Source: Elusimicrobium minutum (GTDB lineage: Bacteria > Elusimicrobiota > Elusimicrobia > Elusimicrobiales > UBA9959). Taken from it: 64,000 nt of DNA. A program made the translations under genes and the position numbers. Shown in pieces: positions 42,132-51,971 of the stretch. The number at the start of each line of letters is the position of its first letter. Position 1 is the stretch's first letter. Under the pieces are notes generated by a model. It did not search any database. It was not told the DNA's origin and saw only the letters and a list, made by a program, of their open reading frames with translations. The stretch lies in the NCBI GenBank assembly GCA_020723765.1, contig DYIF01000005.1, positions 64,713 through 128,712 on the forward strand, read 5' to 3'.

Positions 42132-43574
42132 TCACTCTATAATTATTCTATAATCTTCCCAGACAAGCTGAGGATCCGAAACGATCTTTACGCTTCTGTG
42201 GACGTTTTTTTCTATCAAATAAATTTTAGATTTAAGCCCGTCCATAACATGAGGATGAACGACCACCCTCAGATTGCCGCCGGGTCTTCCCATCGTAAGA
42301 TTCAGTATATCTCTCTGTATTTTTATTCTTATGCTTTCTATGGATAAAACTCTTCCGGATCCCTGGCACTGAGGGCACTCTTCGCTTATCATATTAAACG
42401 TGCTTTCTCTTCTTCTTTCCCTGGTCATTTCTATAAGACCTAATCTCGTTATCGGAAGTATTTTTATCTTCGCTCTGTCTTTGCTTACCGCATCCTCTAA
42501 AGCTTTCATAACCTTGTGCCTGTTGGACGCTTTTTTCATATCTATAAAATCTATCACTATTATACCGCCTATATTTCTAAGTCTTAACTGCCTCGCTATC
42601 TCATAAGCCGCTTCTATGTTGGTTTGAGTAACGGTATCTTCCTGAGATTTGGAACCGGTGTATCTGCCGGTATTTACGTCTATTGCGCATAAAGATTCGG
42701 CTTCCTGTATTATTATGCTTCCGCCGCTCGGAAGCTCAACCTTTACCTTTCTAAGCTCATCTATCTCCTGCTCTATGTTAAAAGCCTTGAATATGGGAGT
42801 TTTGCCGTCGTAAAATTTAATCTTATCCTTAAACTCCGGAGAAGTTTTTGTCACGAAATCCAAAACGTTATAATAGTCTTCTTTATTGTCTAACATGTAT
42901 ATGGAAACATCTTTGGATAATAAGTCTCTGGCAACCTGAAGAGTTATATCCATATCTTTGTATAAAAGACAAGGAGCTTTGTTCGTTTCGTATTTTTTTA
43001 ATATGCTTTCCCACAGCCTTATCAAATACTTATACTCTTTTCTTATTTCCTCTTCGCTTATCCCTTCGGCTTCCGTTCTGACCACGCACCCGTATTTCTT
43101 TGAGCTTTCCACCACCGAATTTATTATCTTCGATAACCTTTCTCTTTCTTCGTGATTATCTATATTTTTGGAAACTCCGACATGCTCTTGATAAGGAGTT
43201 AAAACTATGTATCTTCCTGGCAAAGATATATCCATGGTAACCTTCATTCCTTTTGTGCTTATCGCGTCTTTTATTATCTGGACCATAACCTCCTGATCCT
43301 TTCTTAACACTTTGTCTATTCCCCCTCTCGAGTCTCCTATTACGTCGGAAATATAGATATACGCGTTTTTATCGAAACCTATATTTATAAAAGCGCTGGA
43401 TATTCCGGGCAAAACATTTTCGACAACCCCTTTATATATATTTCCCACAAGGCTTACGTTGTTGTTTCTCTCCCAGAACAAATCGGACAGCTTTGAGTTT
43501 TCTAAAACCGCTATCCTTACCTCTTCGAAAGACCTATTCGCGTATATTTCTCTTATATCGTTGTTTTCGCTCAT
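42132..43574 (-). CDS. rng: Ribonuclease E/G
   Basis: Endoribonuclease of 480 aa, in length like RNase G rather than the long RNase E. It has an S1 domain (~residues 38-120, VGNIYKGVVENVLPGISSAFINIG), then an RNase H-like and DNase I-like catalytic region with IDVNTGRYTG and IVIDFIDM, and a zinc-link CPQCQGSG. It processes rRNA and mRNA 5' ends. It is preceded by the TIGR03936-like gene and rodA; the more familiar downstream rplU-rpmA pair is absent here. Confidence 0.95.
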   Translation of the reverse strand: MSENNDIREIYANRSFEEVRIAVLENSKLSDLFWERNNNVSLVGNIYKGVVENVLPGISSAFINIGFDKNAYIYISDVIGDSRGGIDKVLRKDQEVMVQIIKDAISTKGMKVTMDISLPGRYIVLTPYQEHVGVSKNIDNHEERERLSKIINSVVESSKKYGCVVRTEAEGISEEEIRKEYKYLIRLWESILKKYETNKAPCLLYKDMDITLQVARDLLSKDVSIYMLDNKEDYYNVLDFVTKTSPEFKDKIKFYDGKTPIFKAFNIEQEIDELRKVKVELPSGGSIIIQEAESLCAIDVNTGRYTGSKSQEDTVTQTNIEAAYEIARQLRLRNIGGIIVIDFIDMKKASNRHKVMKALEDAVSKDRAKIKILPITRLGLIEMTRERRRESTFNMISEECPQCQGSGRVLSIESIRIKIQRDILNLTMGRPGGNLRVVVHPHVMDGLKSKIYLIEKNVHRSVKIVSDPQLVWEDYRIIIE

Positions 43575-43600
43575 AATCTCTCCTTTTCCCTAAAAAAGGG

Positions 43601-44164
43601 TTAAATTATTTTAAAAACTCCAGACAAATCCTGCCAGTAGAGTTTTTTCCTGACTATTTTTTTAAATTTTACGTCTTTCATCAATTTTTCAATCATAGTT
43701 TTTAAGCTAAGCTCCTTTTTCAAAACAACTCTTAAAATATCTTTTTCTTGCGTAAAATTTAAAATCTGTTTTTTTTCAAAATACTCGGATTTTAAAATCA
43801 AATCCGCATCGATTTTTTCTTCAGGATAAATCTCGTATTCTATGGCGTCGGTTACCGACTCTACGGAAGGGAAATGAACCGGTATCGTCTTAAAAGATAA
43901 CAACGAATAACCAAATCCAATATTTTTATCTATTATCGTTTTAACTTCTTCTTCTTTCATCCTATTTTTTAATAATACATCCACATACTCGCACTCGCTT
44001 TCATACCCGAAGGGCAGAGCCGGCCCGAAAGAAAATTTGGTTTTCTTTCCGTTATGCAAATCGAAATTGGAGACGAAAAAATCTCTAAAATATTCTATTT
44101 GTTTTAAAAAGCTTGTTATAGGGCAATCCGCGCTTTTAGAAAAAATAAACCTATATCTTATCAT
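43601..44164 (-). CDS. TIGR03936-like radical SAM-associated protein (DUF2344), stand-alone
   Basis: Protein of 187 aa. IRYRFIFSKSADCPITSFLKQIEYFRDFF and FSFGPALPFGYESECEYVDV match the DUF2344 family, which is normally fused to or adjacent to a B12-binding radical SAM protein (TIGR03960) just before rng. Here the domain is alone; its partner is not in the window. Downstream is rng, as expected; upstream is rodA, overlapping by 4 nt. Function of the family is unknown, perhaps RNA modification. Confidence 0.82.
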   Translation of the reverse strand: MIRYRFIFSKSADCPITSFLKQIEYFRDFFVSNFDLHNGKKTKFSFGPALPFGYESECEYVDVLLKNRMKEEEVKTIIDKNIGFGYSLLSFKTIPVHFPSVESVTDAIEYEIYPEEKIDADLILKSEYFEKKQILNFTQEKDILRVVLKKELSLKTMIEKLMKDVKFKKIVRKKLYWQDLSGVFKII

Positions 44165-45489
44165 GCTATCAAAAGTCTCCTTGTGTATATGGATTGAAGT
44201 ATTCCGATTATTATAAAAGAAGCGACCATGTTTGTGCCGCCGTAGGAAACAAAAGCTAAAGGCACTCCGGCGACCGGGAAAAAACCGAGTATCATTCCTA
44301 TATTAACGAAAAAATATCCCATAAATAGTCCGGCAAACCCGGCGCTTAAAAAATAACCGAAAGAGGTTCTTGAAAGAATCGCTATTTTTTTAATTCTATT
44401 TATTATCACCGCATAAGCCCAAAACAACAAAAATACTCCGAAAATTCCCATCTCTTCTCCTACGACCGAAAATATGAAGTCGGTATGACGTTCGGGGACA
44501 AAACCTAACCTCGACTGCGTTCCGGAAAAAAGACCTTTTCCTTTTACGCCCCCGGATCCCAGAGCGACTCTCGCCTGTATTATGTTATAACCGGCCCCTT
44601 TTGGGTCGGAACCGGGATTTATAAAGCTCTCTATTCTTTTATACTGATAATCTTTTATCTGATTTTTAACAAACACCCCGGAAAAATATCCCGAAACTAT
44701 TATCGCATATATCAATATAAAATACGAATATTCTACGACCGGATTTAGTTTATGAATTATCTTCCACAATAAAAACAAGAATACTCCGAGTCCCACTCCG
44801 AACAATAGCATATTGATATTGAAATAAGATATCTCGTATAAAAATTCGATTACCGGATTATTAAGATAAGAGGGATAAAGGTTTACTACCACTCCCACCA
44901 TAGGGATTATTAAAACCACGAATATGTAAAACAAAAACATATATAAATAACTCATATTAACGCCGGCTACGATAAACATAACGGCAAGAGGAAAAAACGT
45001 TATTAAAATCCCTGAGAAATCCGGTTGTTTCATCATAAGTATAAAAAACGGAAGTATCATCAAAAAAACCTTTATTATGCCGTAAAAATCTTTTAATACG
45101 TTTTTGTTTTTCGAAAAATAAGAAGCCAAAAAAATTATCAAAGAGATTCTCGCTATTTCGCTCGGCTGAACGGAAAAGAAAGGAAGCCTGAACCATGACC
45201 TCGATCCTTTATCCACAACGCCTATAAAAAGCACTAAAAGCAAAAGGAAAAGAGAAAAAATGTAAATTTTTTCTGAATACTCCTCCAATACCTGATAATC
45301 CAAAATCCACATAAATATCATAGCCGCCACTCCTATAGCCACAGCAAGTATATGGGTTCTTATTATTCTTTCTTTAAAATCCAACATCATTATAGAAGAA
45401 AATATAGAAACCGTGCCTATGGAAACTAATATTGTAACCGCAAGTATTAACCACATATCCACTTTTCTTTTTTTATCTACCGTAATCAT
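44161..45489 (-). CDS. rodA: Rod-shape peptidoglycan glycosyltransferase RodA (SEDS family)
   Basis: SEDS protein of 442 aa with about ten to twelve membrane segments. PSEIARISLIIFLASYF, KGKGLFSGTQSRLGFVPERHTDFIFSVVGEE (with the catalytic aspartate region) and VPLAFVSYGGTNMVASFI are hallmark sequences. The enzyme polymerises glycan strands together with PBP2. Its place directly after mrdA and the mre genes identifies it as RodA rather than FtsW. An extra ~60 residues of membrane segments around 200-260 make it longer than E. coli RodA (370 aa). Confidence 0.95.
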   Translation of the reverse strand: MITVDKKRKVDMWLILAVTILVSIGTVSIFSSIMMLDFKERIIRTHILAVAIGVAAMIFMWILDYQVLEEYSEKIYIFSLFLLLLVLFIGVVDKGSRSWFRLPFFSVQPSEIARISLIIFLASYFSKNKNVLKDFYGIIKVFLMILPFFILMMKQPDFSGILITFFPLAVMFIVAGVNMSYLYMFLFYIFVVLIIPMVGVVVNLYPSYLNNPVIEFLYEISYFNINMLLFGVGLGVFLFLLWKIIHKLNPVVEYSYFILIYAIIVSGYFSGVFVKNQIKDYQYKRIESFINPGSDPKGAGYNIIQARVALGSGGVKGKGLFSGTQSRLGFVPERHTDFIFSVVGEEMGIFGVFLLFWAYAVIINRIKKIAILSRTSFGYFLSAGFAGLFMGYFFVNIGMILGFFPVAGVPLAFVSYGGTNMVASFIIIGILQSIYTRRLLIA

Positions 45490-47276
45490 TCTATTATCAT
45501 TTTCTCGTTAACCGATTCGTTTTTATCCGAATTTGTTTTATAATAAGCTTTAATAATATCTCTGGCCACGGGGGCGGCGGCGCTTGAGCCGTGTTCTCCG
45601 TGTTCGACCAAAACGCTTACAGCTATTGGGTTTTTACCTTCTTTTTCGGCAAAAGCGACAAACCACGCGTGATCTTTCCCATGAGGATTTTGAGCCGTTC
45701 CGGTTTTACCGTAAACATCCACCCCTTTTATGTCGCATATTCTGCCGGTCCCGTCGGTTACCACTTTCCTCATCGCTTTTTTCACAATATCATAAGTTTC
45801 TTCCTTAAGTTCTATTCTGCCCATAAATTCTTTTTCGTTTTTTAATAAAACCTTTCCGTCCGATTTTATTATGCTATCCACATAATAAGGCTTATAAAAA
45901 ATTCCGCCGTTAGATAAAGCCATCATAACCATAGCCATTCCAATCGGAGTTACAAGGGTTTCCCCCTGGCCTATGGCCATATTCAAAGTATCCCCAACAA
46001 ACCAGTATCCTTTGGAATCCATCCTGGATTTGGGACCGAATATTTTTCCGGATTTTTCGTAGGGAAGGTCTATCCCGGTTTTTTCGTTTAATCTGAATTT
46101 TCTTGCTACGTTTTCTATTTCGTAAGGTCCTATTACGTAACCTACGTTATAATAATAAACATCGCAGGAATTGGCAAGCGCGTCTATTAAATTTTGCTCT
46201 TTATGACCTTTTTTCTCCCAACATTTAAAAACTCTGTTTCCCGCATCGTAAAAACCGGGACAGTAAAATTTTGTATCTTCTTTTATTTTTCCGCTTTCTA
46301 CTGCCGCAATCGTAGTTATTATCTTAAATGTCGAAGCCGGTGGATAAAGGCCGGATATGGGGATATTAAACTCGTCTATATTTTCGCTTTTCTTATCTTC
46401 TCTGTAAGAACTAAAATAATTAAGATCGTAACCCGGTTTTACCGCATAAGCCAAGACTTTCCCAGTATTTGAATCTAAGCAAACTGCTGCTCCCCTTTTA
46501 TAAGGAAGTTTATTAAGAGCATCTTCCGCCGCTTTTTGAACCGAATAATCTATAGTTAATTTTACATCGTTTCCCTTTTCCCATTTCTCAAAACCCATTA
46601 TTCTTACAAGCCTTCCCCTGTTATCGACTTCCATAAAAAGCCCGCCGTTTTTACCTTTTAAGTACTCTTCATATTTTTTCTCAACTCCGGTCTTGCCCAC
46701 TAAAGCGTCGAAAGAGTATCCTTTCGCCGAATAATACTTCCAATCGTTTTCATCCATCTTTGCGGTATATCCTATAATATGGCTGAGCATATTGTTCATA
46801 GGATAATATCTTATATTCTCTTCCATTATTTCTATTTCGGGAAATACGTTTTTAACTTCGTAAAGATACATTGCGGTTTTAACGCTCAAACCGTCCACTA
46901 TTTTGGCCGGTTTTAAACCTTTTTGTATTTTTTCTATCGATTTTAAAACGGCGTTATACTCCGTCGAAGATATTTTTGAAATTTGCTTTGAAAGATTTTT
47001 AATATACTCGCCGTCTATTTTTTCTCTCGGGAAATACATAACGCTATACGATATTTTATTTTTAGCTAATACTTCACCGTCCGAACTTATAATATTTCCC
47101 CTCGGCCCCAATTTGGCCACCGTTCTAATTCTATTTTTTTCGGACAATTCCAGATAATAGGAGTGATTTACTATCTGTATGTTTATTATTTTTATTATAA
47201 AAAAAAACAAAACTATATAGAAAACCTTATATACTTTATCGAGTTTTTCGCTATCTTTATTATCATATCCTAACAT
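45486..47276 (-). CDS. mrdA: Penicillin-binding protein 2 (elongasome transpeptidase)
   Basis: Class B PBP of 596 aa. One N-terminal membrane segment (~16-36), a pedestal domain with NRIRTVAKLGPRGNIISSDG, then the transpeptidase with STFK (PPASTFKIIT), SCD (ANSCDVYYYNVG) and KTG (VYGKTGTAQNPHG). It crosslinks stem peptides at the sidewall with RodA. It overlaps mreD by 14 nt and rodA by 4 nt. Confidence 0.96.
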   Translation of the reverse strand: MLGYDNKDSEKLDKVYKVFYIVLFFFIIKIINIQIVNHSYYLELSEKNRIRTVAKLGPRGNIISSDGEVLAKNKISYSVMYFPREKIDGEYIKNLSKQISKISSTEYNAVLKSIEKIQKGLKPAKIVDGLSVKTAMYLYEVKNVFPEIEIMEENIRYYPMNNMLSHIIGYTAKMDENDWKYYSAKGYSFDALVGKTGVEKKYEEYLKGKNGGLFMEVDNRGRLVRIMGFEKWEKGNDVKLTIDYSVQKAAEDALNKLPYKRGAAVCLDSNTGKVLAYAVKPGYDLNYFSSYREDKKSENIDEFNIPISGLYPPASTFKIITTIAAVESGKIKEDTKFYCPGFYDAGNRVFKCWEKKGHKEQNLIDALANSCDVYYYNVGYVIGPYEIENVARKFRLNEKTGIDLPYEKSGKIFGPKSRMDSKGYWFVGDTLNMAIGQGETLVTPIGMAMVMMALSNGGIFYKPYYVDSIIKSDGKVLLKNEKEFMGRIELKEETYDIVKKAMRKVVTDGTGRICDIKGVDVYGKTGTAQNPHGKDHAWFVAFAEKEGKNPIAVSVLVEHGEHGSSAAAPVARDIIKAYYKTNSDKNESVNEKMIIE

Positions 47277-47736
47277 AATCTATTCTTCTTTTAAAGACAA
47301 ACAAAAAAAGTTTATTGAATAATTCGAAAAATATTATATTTAAAATCGGTTGAACCATTAATCTAAAATCGAAACCGAAACTTTGAGTCATAATAAAATT
47401 TAAAAAGATTAAAAAAAATACAATCGAATAATTTGAAATAGTAAAATTAACGATTCTCGGCAAAAACGAATCTATTTCGATGTTTTTTCTAACCGAGTTT
47501 ATAATAAAAGACATAAGAGAAAATGCAAGCGCGTGAGTTCCGAAAGGCAGAGTATAATAAAAATCGGCGTAAATTCCGCAAAAGAAGGAAAATGTTAGGG
47601 AAAGGCAAGGAGAGAAGTAATAATTTGCCCAAAAAACATATATGAAAATTATATCCGGCCCTATACTTAATATATTTACTCCGTAAGAAAAAAACCAGTG
47701 AAAAAACAACATGCTTATAAAAAAAATAAAAATCAT
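47263..47736 (-). CDS. mreD: Rod shape-determining protein MreD
   Basis: Protein of 157 aa with five predicted membrane helices. LTFSFFCGIYADFYYTLPFGTHALAFSLMSFI matches the MreD pattern. It is part of the MreBCD elongation complex. It is poorly conserved in general, so the assignment rests mostly on topology and on its exact place between mreC (4-nt overlap) and mrdA. Confidence 0.88.
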   Translation of the reverse strand: MIFIFFISMLFFHWFFSYGVNILSIGPDIIFIYVFWANYYFSPCLSLTFSFFCGIYADFYYTLPFGTHALAFSLMSFIINSVRKNIEIDSFLPRIVNFTISNYSIVFFLIFLNFIMTQSFGFDFRLMVQPILNIIFFELFNKLFLFVFKRRIDYVRI

Positions 47737-48551
47737 ATCTCCTGTTCCGTATCCTTATAAGGCTTAAAATTTATCACATAGACCAAATCGACGTCCTTTA
47801 TATTAAAAACCGAAACTTTTGCGTAGATAAGAGAAGGATCCGGGTTAAAAGCTACATCGGCAATTTTACCTATCTTAATAAAAGGCGGAAAAGTCATCGA
47901 AGCTTTGGAAGTAAAGACCTCGTCTCCCAATTTTACCTCTCCGTCTATATACCTGTAATTTAGCGAATTGGAAAAATCTCCCGTTAAAAGACCTCTGCTT
48001 TTTCCGCTATCCGCTATGAAAGAAAAATTTGAGTTTGTTATGAGAATAACTTTGGAATAATCGTCGTAAACCTCGGTTATTCGCCCTATCAAAACCCACT
48101 CTTTATTTAAATAGCTTACTACCGGATTATATAACTCAATTCCGTCGTTTTTGCCTTTGTCTATGTATATAAAAGAATAAGGTTTTCTGGGATTTGTAGA
48201 TATTACTTTGGAAAATTTTCCTTGATACCCGACCCTTTTTTTAACATCCAAAATTTCTTTAAGCTCCAAGTTTTCCTTTTCCAATCTTTCAAAATCCATT
48301 AAACGGGCTTTAAGCGTTCTATTTTCTTCTTGAAGTTTTATATTGTTCATTTCGGTTTCCAATAACGAGCGTATTTTATAATTTATATCTTTAAACTTAT
48401 TTATGGTTCCGACCGAAAAAGAAGGATCGAACAAATACGAAACGAAAATTCTTACGTTATTTATTAGCGGATCTATTTTTAATATAAGGAAGGATAAAGA
48501 TAGGAAAAGATACAGATAAAACAAAAATTTAAAAAACTTGTCTCTTTCCAT
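47733..48551 (-). CDS. mreC: Rod shape-determining protein MreC
   Basis: Protein of 272 aa: a membrane helix (~residues 8-24), a coiled coil (~60-105, TEMNNIKLQEENRTLKARLMDFERL), then two beta domains with the family motifs YSFIYIDKGKNDGI, NPVVSYL, LITNSNFSFIADSGKSRGLLTG and GDEVFTS. MreC is the periplasmic scaffold linking MreB to PBP2. It follows mreB by 20 nt. Confidence 0.95.
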   Translation of the reverse strand: MERDKFFKFLFYLYLFLSLSFLILKIDPLINNVRIFVSYLFDPSFSVGTINKFKDINYKIRSLLETEMNNIKLQEENRTLKARLMDFERLEKENLELKEILDVKKRVGYQGKFSKVISTNPRKPYSFIYIDKGKNDGIELYNPVVSYLNKEWVLIGRITEVYDDYSKVILITNSNFSFIADSGKSRGLLTGDFSNSLNYRYIDGEVKLGDEVFTSKASMTFPPFIKIGKIADVAFNPDPSLIYAKVSVFNIKDVDLVYVINFKPYKDTEQEI

Positions 48552-48571
48552 ACCCGCTTTAAAAAGAGCTC

Positions 48572-49603
48572 TTATTTATAAAAAGGAACGGAAGATACTT
48601 TCACGTTGTCGAGTATCTCTAAATATTTTCCGCATCCAAGCGCAACGCAACTTAACGGGTCGGCGGCTCTGTGAACCGGGAGTTCCGTCTCCTGTCTTAT
48701 CAGTTCACAAAACCCTTTAAGAAGAGATCCTCCGCCTGCCAGAACCATTCCTCTATCCACGAGGTCCGCGCTTAGTTCCGGAGGGGTTTCCTCTAAAACC
48801 TGTTTTATAGAATCGACTATCAGATTTATCGGTTCCATTAATGCCTGTCTTATCTCGTCCGAAGTGACGTTAACGGTTTTAGGCAAACCTTTGGACTGGT
48901 CCCTGCCTTTAACTTCCATGGTCACTTCCTCTTTTAACGGAAAAACGGAACCTATTTTAATCTTAACCTCTTCCGCAGTTGATTCTCCTATCACAAGATT
49001 GTATTTCCTTCTAAAATACTGAATTATAACATCATCCATCTCGTCGCCCGCTATGTCGGTGGATTTTGCTACGACTATTCCGCCTAAAGATATTACGGCT
49101 ATTTCCGTCGTTCCACCGCCTATATCGCATATCATACTCGCGCTCGGTTCGGATATCGGCAACTCCGCTCCTATCGCGGCGGCCATGGGTTCTTCTATCA
49201 AATAAACTTCCCTCGCCCCCGCCTGCTGCGCCGATTCGTGAACGGCTCTTTTTTCTACCTCCGTTATACCCGAAGGAATCCCGATTACTATTCTCGGTCT
49301 TAAAAGACCTTTTTTAGTATTAACCTTATGTATAAAATATTTTATCATCTGATGGGTAACTTCGAAATCGGCTATGACCCCGTTTCTCAAAGGCCTTACG
49401 GCCACTATACTATTTGGGGTTTTTCCTATCATTTGCTTGGCTTCGTTACCCACCGCAAGCACTTTTCTGGTGTTCTTATCAATGGCGACAACGGAAGTCT
49501 CCCTTAGAACTATGCCTTTACCTTTGAGATAAACAAGGGTATTGGCCGTTCCTAAGTCCATCCCGATATCGTTTGAAAAGATGTTAAATATTTTATCGAA
49601 CAT
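48572..49603 (-). CDS. mreB: Actin-like cell shape protein MreB
   Basis: Protein of 343 aa, standard length. [28 protein letters not shown]-type start (here [20 protein letters not shown]), [18 protein letters not shown] (phosphate 2), AGDEMDDVI and [12 protein letters not shown] are diagnostic. It forms membrane-bound filaments that steer sidewall synthesis. It begins 2 nt after rplQ, an unusual direct junction between the alpha ribosomal operon and the shape operon, so ribosomal and cell-wall elongation genes may share a transcript. Confidence 0.97.
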   Translation of the reverse strand: MFDKIFNIFSNDIGMDLGTANTLVYLKGKGIVLRETSVVAIDKNTRKVLAVGNEAKQMIGKTPNSIVAVRPLRNGVIADFEVTHQMIKYFIHKVNTKKGLLRPRIVIGIPSGITEVEKRAVHESAQQAGAREVYLIEEPMAAAIGAELPISEPSASMICDIGGGTTEIAVISLGGIVVAKSTDIAGDEMDDVIIQYFRRKYNLVIGESTAEEVKIKIGSVFPLKEEVTMEVKGRDQSKGLPKTVNVTSDEIRQALMEPINLIVDSIKQVLEETPPELSADLVDRGMVLAGGGSLLKGFCELIRQETELPVHRAADPLSCVALGCGKYLEILDNVKVSSVPFYK

Positions 49604-49605
49604 CG

Positions 49606-49950
49606 TCAGTCCACAAGCTTTATCATTGTAAGAAGAGTATTATCTCCTTTTCTATACCCTACGTTTATAAGCGAGGTGTATCCGGAATTTCTTTCTTTAA
49701 ACCTTTGAGCCAAAACTTTTGTAAGTTTTTCAAAGGCTTCTTTTCCGTTTATTCCGCTTCTGACTCTGGAATAGTTATTCTTTTTAGCGTCGTTTATCAA
49801 CGTATCGAAGAATCTTCTCAACTCCTTCGCTTTTGCGTTCGTTGTAACCAGTTTTTCGTTCATCACAAGGCTGGTCATCATATTTCTAAACATAGAAGCC
49901 CTATGGGAACCGGTTTTGGAAAGCTTCTTGTCTCCGTAACTTTTTATCAT
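49606..49950 (-). CDS. rplQ: 50S ribosomal protein L17
   Basis: Protein of 114 aa. [36 protein letters not shown] is the classical L17 N-terminal half; the protein ends [13 protein letters not shown]. It closes the ribosomal part of the operon, 12 nt after rpoA, as in most bacteria. It has a GGAGG ribosome site. Confidence 0.97.
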   Translation of the reverse strand: MIKSYGDKKLSKTGSHRASMFRNMMTSLVMNEKLVTTNAKAKELRRFFDTLINDAKKNNYSRVRSGINGKEAFEKLTKVLAQRFKERNSGYTSLINVGYRKGDNTLLTMIKLVD

Positions 49951-49962
49951 AAAATCCTCCGA

Positions 49963-50934
49963 TTATTTAAGCATTCCTAATTTTAATCCCATTTCGTCCA
50001 ATTTTTCTTTTATCTCGTCGAGAGATTTCTGTCCGAAATTTTTAACGGCCAACAAATCCTCTTCGCTCTTGGAAACCAATTCTCTTATAGTTTTTATGTT
50101 GGCTATTTTAAGACAATTGCTCGCCCTTTGAGATAATTCTATTATCTCGACGGACTGATTTAAAATCTCTTCCAACTCATGGTCGGTAGATTCTTCCTGC
50201 TCTTCTACGGTCTCGGCATCCGAAGTCTCGGTCGAGGAAAACGGAAGGATGGAATACTTTAATAAAGTTCCCGCTCTGTCTAAAGCGTCTTTGGGAGTTA
50301 TAGTGGCGTCCGTCCAAATTTCTATGACAAGTTTGTCGTAATCTGTTTCCTGTCCGACTCTCGCGTTTTCGACTTTATAATTGACTTTCTTTACCGGAGA
50401 AAACAAAGCGTCCATCATTATATAATCGGACGGAAGAGTAATTTTTTCTCTCATCTGTTCGGAAGTAAGATATCCGACGCCCCTCGATATTTCTATCTCG
50501 GCTTCAAAACTAGCCCCACTCTCAAGAGTTGCTATCTCGAGGTCTTTATTAACTATTTCTACTCCTGCCACAGTTTTTATATCTGATCCTTTAACCACTT
50601 TTTTTCCTTTTTCGGATATATGAAGGGTAAGTCTATCTGAAGCTTCCATTCTAATTCTTAACTTTTTCAAGTTCATTACTATTGTTAAGACATCTTCTTT
50701 TATGCCTTCTATGGTGGTATATTCGTGAGTAACCCCTTTTATTCTAACGGCTATTACCGCCGCTCCGTCTATGCTCGAAAGGAGAACCCTTCTTAAAGAA
50801 TTTCCTATGGTATGGCCGTAGCCTTTTTCGTAAGGCTCGCAAACAAACTTGGCGTAATGTTCGTTTTCGTTTTGCTTTTCTTCGACCAAAACCACTTTGC
50901 TCGGTATTATTATATCTTTTACGAAATTAGACAT
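49963..50934 (-). CDS. rpoA: RNA polymerase alpha subunit
   Basis: Protein of 323 aa. The N-terminal dimerisation domain contains EPYEKGYGHTIGNSLRRVLLSSI and GAAVIAVRIKGVTHEYTTI. An acidic linker (ETVEEQEESTDHELEE) follows, then the alpha-CTD (ELSQRASNCLKIANIKTIRELV) with the UP-element and activator-binding surface. Normal length. It is part of the infA-rpmJ-rpsM-rpsK-rpsD-rpoA-rplQ order. Confidence 0.98.
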   Translation of the reverse strand: MSNFVKDIIIPSKVVLVEEKQNENEHYAKFVCEPYEKGYGHTIGNSLRRVLLSSIDGAAVIAVRIKGVTHEYTTIEGIKEDVLTIVMNLKKLRIRMEASDRLTLHISEKGKKVVKGSDIKTVAGVEIVNKDLEIATLESGASFEAEIEISRGVGYLTSEQMREKITLPSDYIMMDALFSPVKKVNYKVENARVGQETDYDKLVIEIWTDATITPKDALDRAGTLLKYSILPFSSTETSDAETVEEQEESTDHELEEILNQSVEIIELSQRASNCLKIANIKTIRELVSKSEEDLLAVKNFGQKSLDEIKEKLDEMGLKLGMLK

Positions 50935-50944
50935 CTACTCCTCC

Positions 50945-51556
50945 TTATTTAGAGTAAAACTCCACTATCAACTGTTCGTTTACTTTTGTCGTTAGTTCCG
51001 ATCTTTCCGGAATTCTCGTAACCTTAGCGGACTGAGTTTCCGGATTATAAACTATATAATTCGGTCTGAGCCCGTTTTTATCGGTATTTTCCATCGATTT
51101 TTTTATATTGACGTTTTCCAAAAGAGCCGGATTTTTAAGAGATATTTCGTCGCCCTCTTTAACTATGTAAGAAGGAACCTTTATTACTCTTCCGTTAACT
51201 TTTATGTTTCCGTGAGAAACTATCTGTCTTGCGGTTTTTATGGACATGGCAAACCCTATTCTTCTTACCACGTTATCAAGCCTCATCTCCAAAAGCTTCA
51301 ACATCGTTTCTCCGGTTCTTCCTTTGGCTTTCGAAGCTATCGAGAAATATCTTCTAAACTGAGCTTCGCTCATAAGATATGAGTCTCTTAAAATTTGCTT
51401 TTCTCTTAAGTGCTTCCCGTAGTCGGATAGTTTTCTTTGCTTTATCGACGATTTTCTTCTATCGATCGTGCAGTTGGAAAAACATTTATCTCCTTTAAGA
51501 AAAAGTTTTTCGTTAAGGCTTCTGCATTTTTTACATACCGCTTCGGTGTATTTCAT
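50945..51556 (-). CDS. rpsD: 30S ribosomal protein S4
   Basis: Protein of 203 aa with an S4 RNA-binding domain (RLDNVVRRIGFAMSIKTARQIVSHGNIKVNGRVI). The N-terminus has CKKCRSLNEKLFLKGDKCFSNC, a four-cysteine zinc-binding version (C+ form) of the S4 N-terminal segment. S4 starts 30S assembly and in many bacteria represses the alpha operon translationally. It follows rpsK by 15 nt. Confidence 0.97.
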   Translation of the reverse strand: MKYTEAVCKKCRSLNEKLFLKGDKCFSNCTIDRRKSSIKQRKLSDYGKHLREKQILRDSYLMSEAQFRRYFSIASKAKGRTGETMLKLLEMRLDNVVRRIGFAMSIKTARQIVSHGNIKVNGRVIKVPSYIVKEGDEISLKNPALLENVNIKKSMENTDKNGLRPNYIVYNPETQSAKVTRIPERSELTTKVNEQLIVEFYSK

Positions 51557-51571
51557 TAAATCCTCCTTAAA

Positions 51572-51955
51572 TTATACTCTTCTCGGTTTGGGCGGTCTGC
51601 AACCGTTATGCGGAATAGGCGTAATGTCTTTTATCGAAAGTATCCTTACTCCGCTATGAGCTATGGCTCTTAAAGCCGTTTCTCTTCCGGGTCCGGGACC
51701 GCTAACGAAAACGTTTACCTGTTTAAGACCCAAAGAAAGACCTTTCTCAAGAACCTTGTTCATCGTTATCTGAGCGGCAAATGGAGTTCCTTTCTTTGTT
51801 CCTCTAAATCCGTTTGAGCCGGAAGTCGACCATGCCACCACGTTACCGTGATCGTCGGTAAGCGTTATTATGGTATTGTTAAAACTGCAAGTGATATACA
51901 TCCTTCCGGAGGATACGTGAATATGTTTTTTTCTTTGATTTCCCTTTTTTTCCAT
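51572..51955 (-). CDS. rpsK: 30S ribosomal protein S11
   Basis: Protein of 127 aa. MYITCSFNNTIITLTDDHGNVVAWST, GFRGTKKGTPFAAQ, GPGPGRETALRAI and THIPHNGCRPPKPRRV-type ending (here TPIPHNGCRPPKPRRV) are highly conserved S11 segments. It lies in the standard order after rpsM with a GGAG site. Confidence 0.98.
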   Translation of the reverse strand: MEKKGNQRKKHIHVSSGRMYITCSFNNTIITLTDDHGNVVAWSTSGSNGFRGTKKGTPFAAQITMNKVLEKGLSLGLKQVNVFVSGPGPGRETALRAIAHSGVRILSIKDITPIPHNGCRPPKPRRV

Positions 51956-51971
51956 AACTTCTCCTTAAGAT

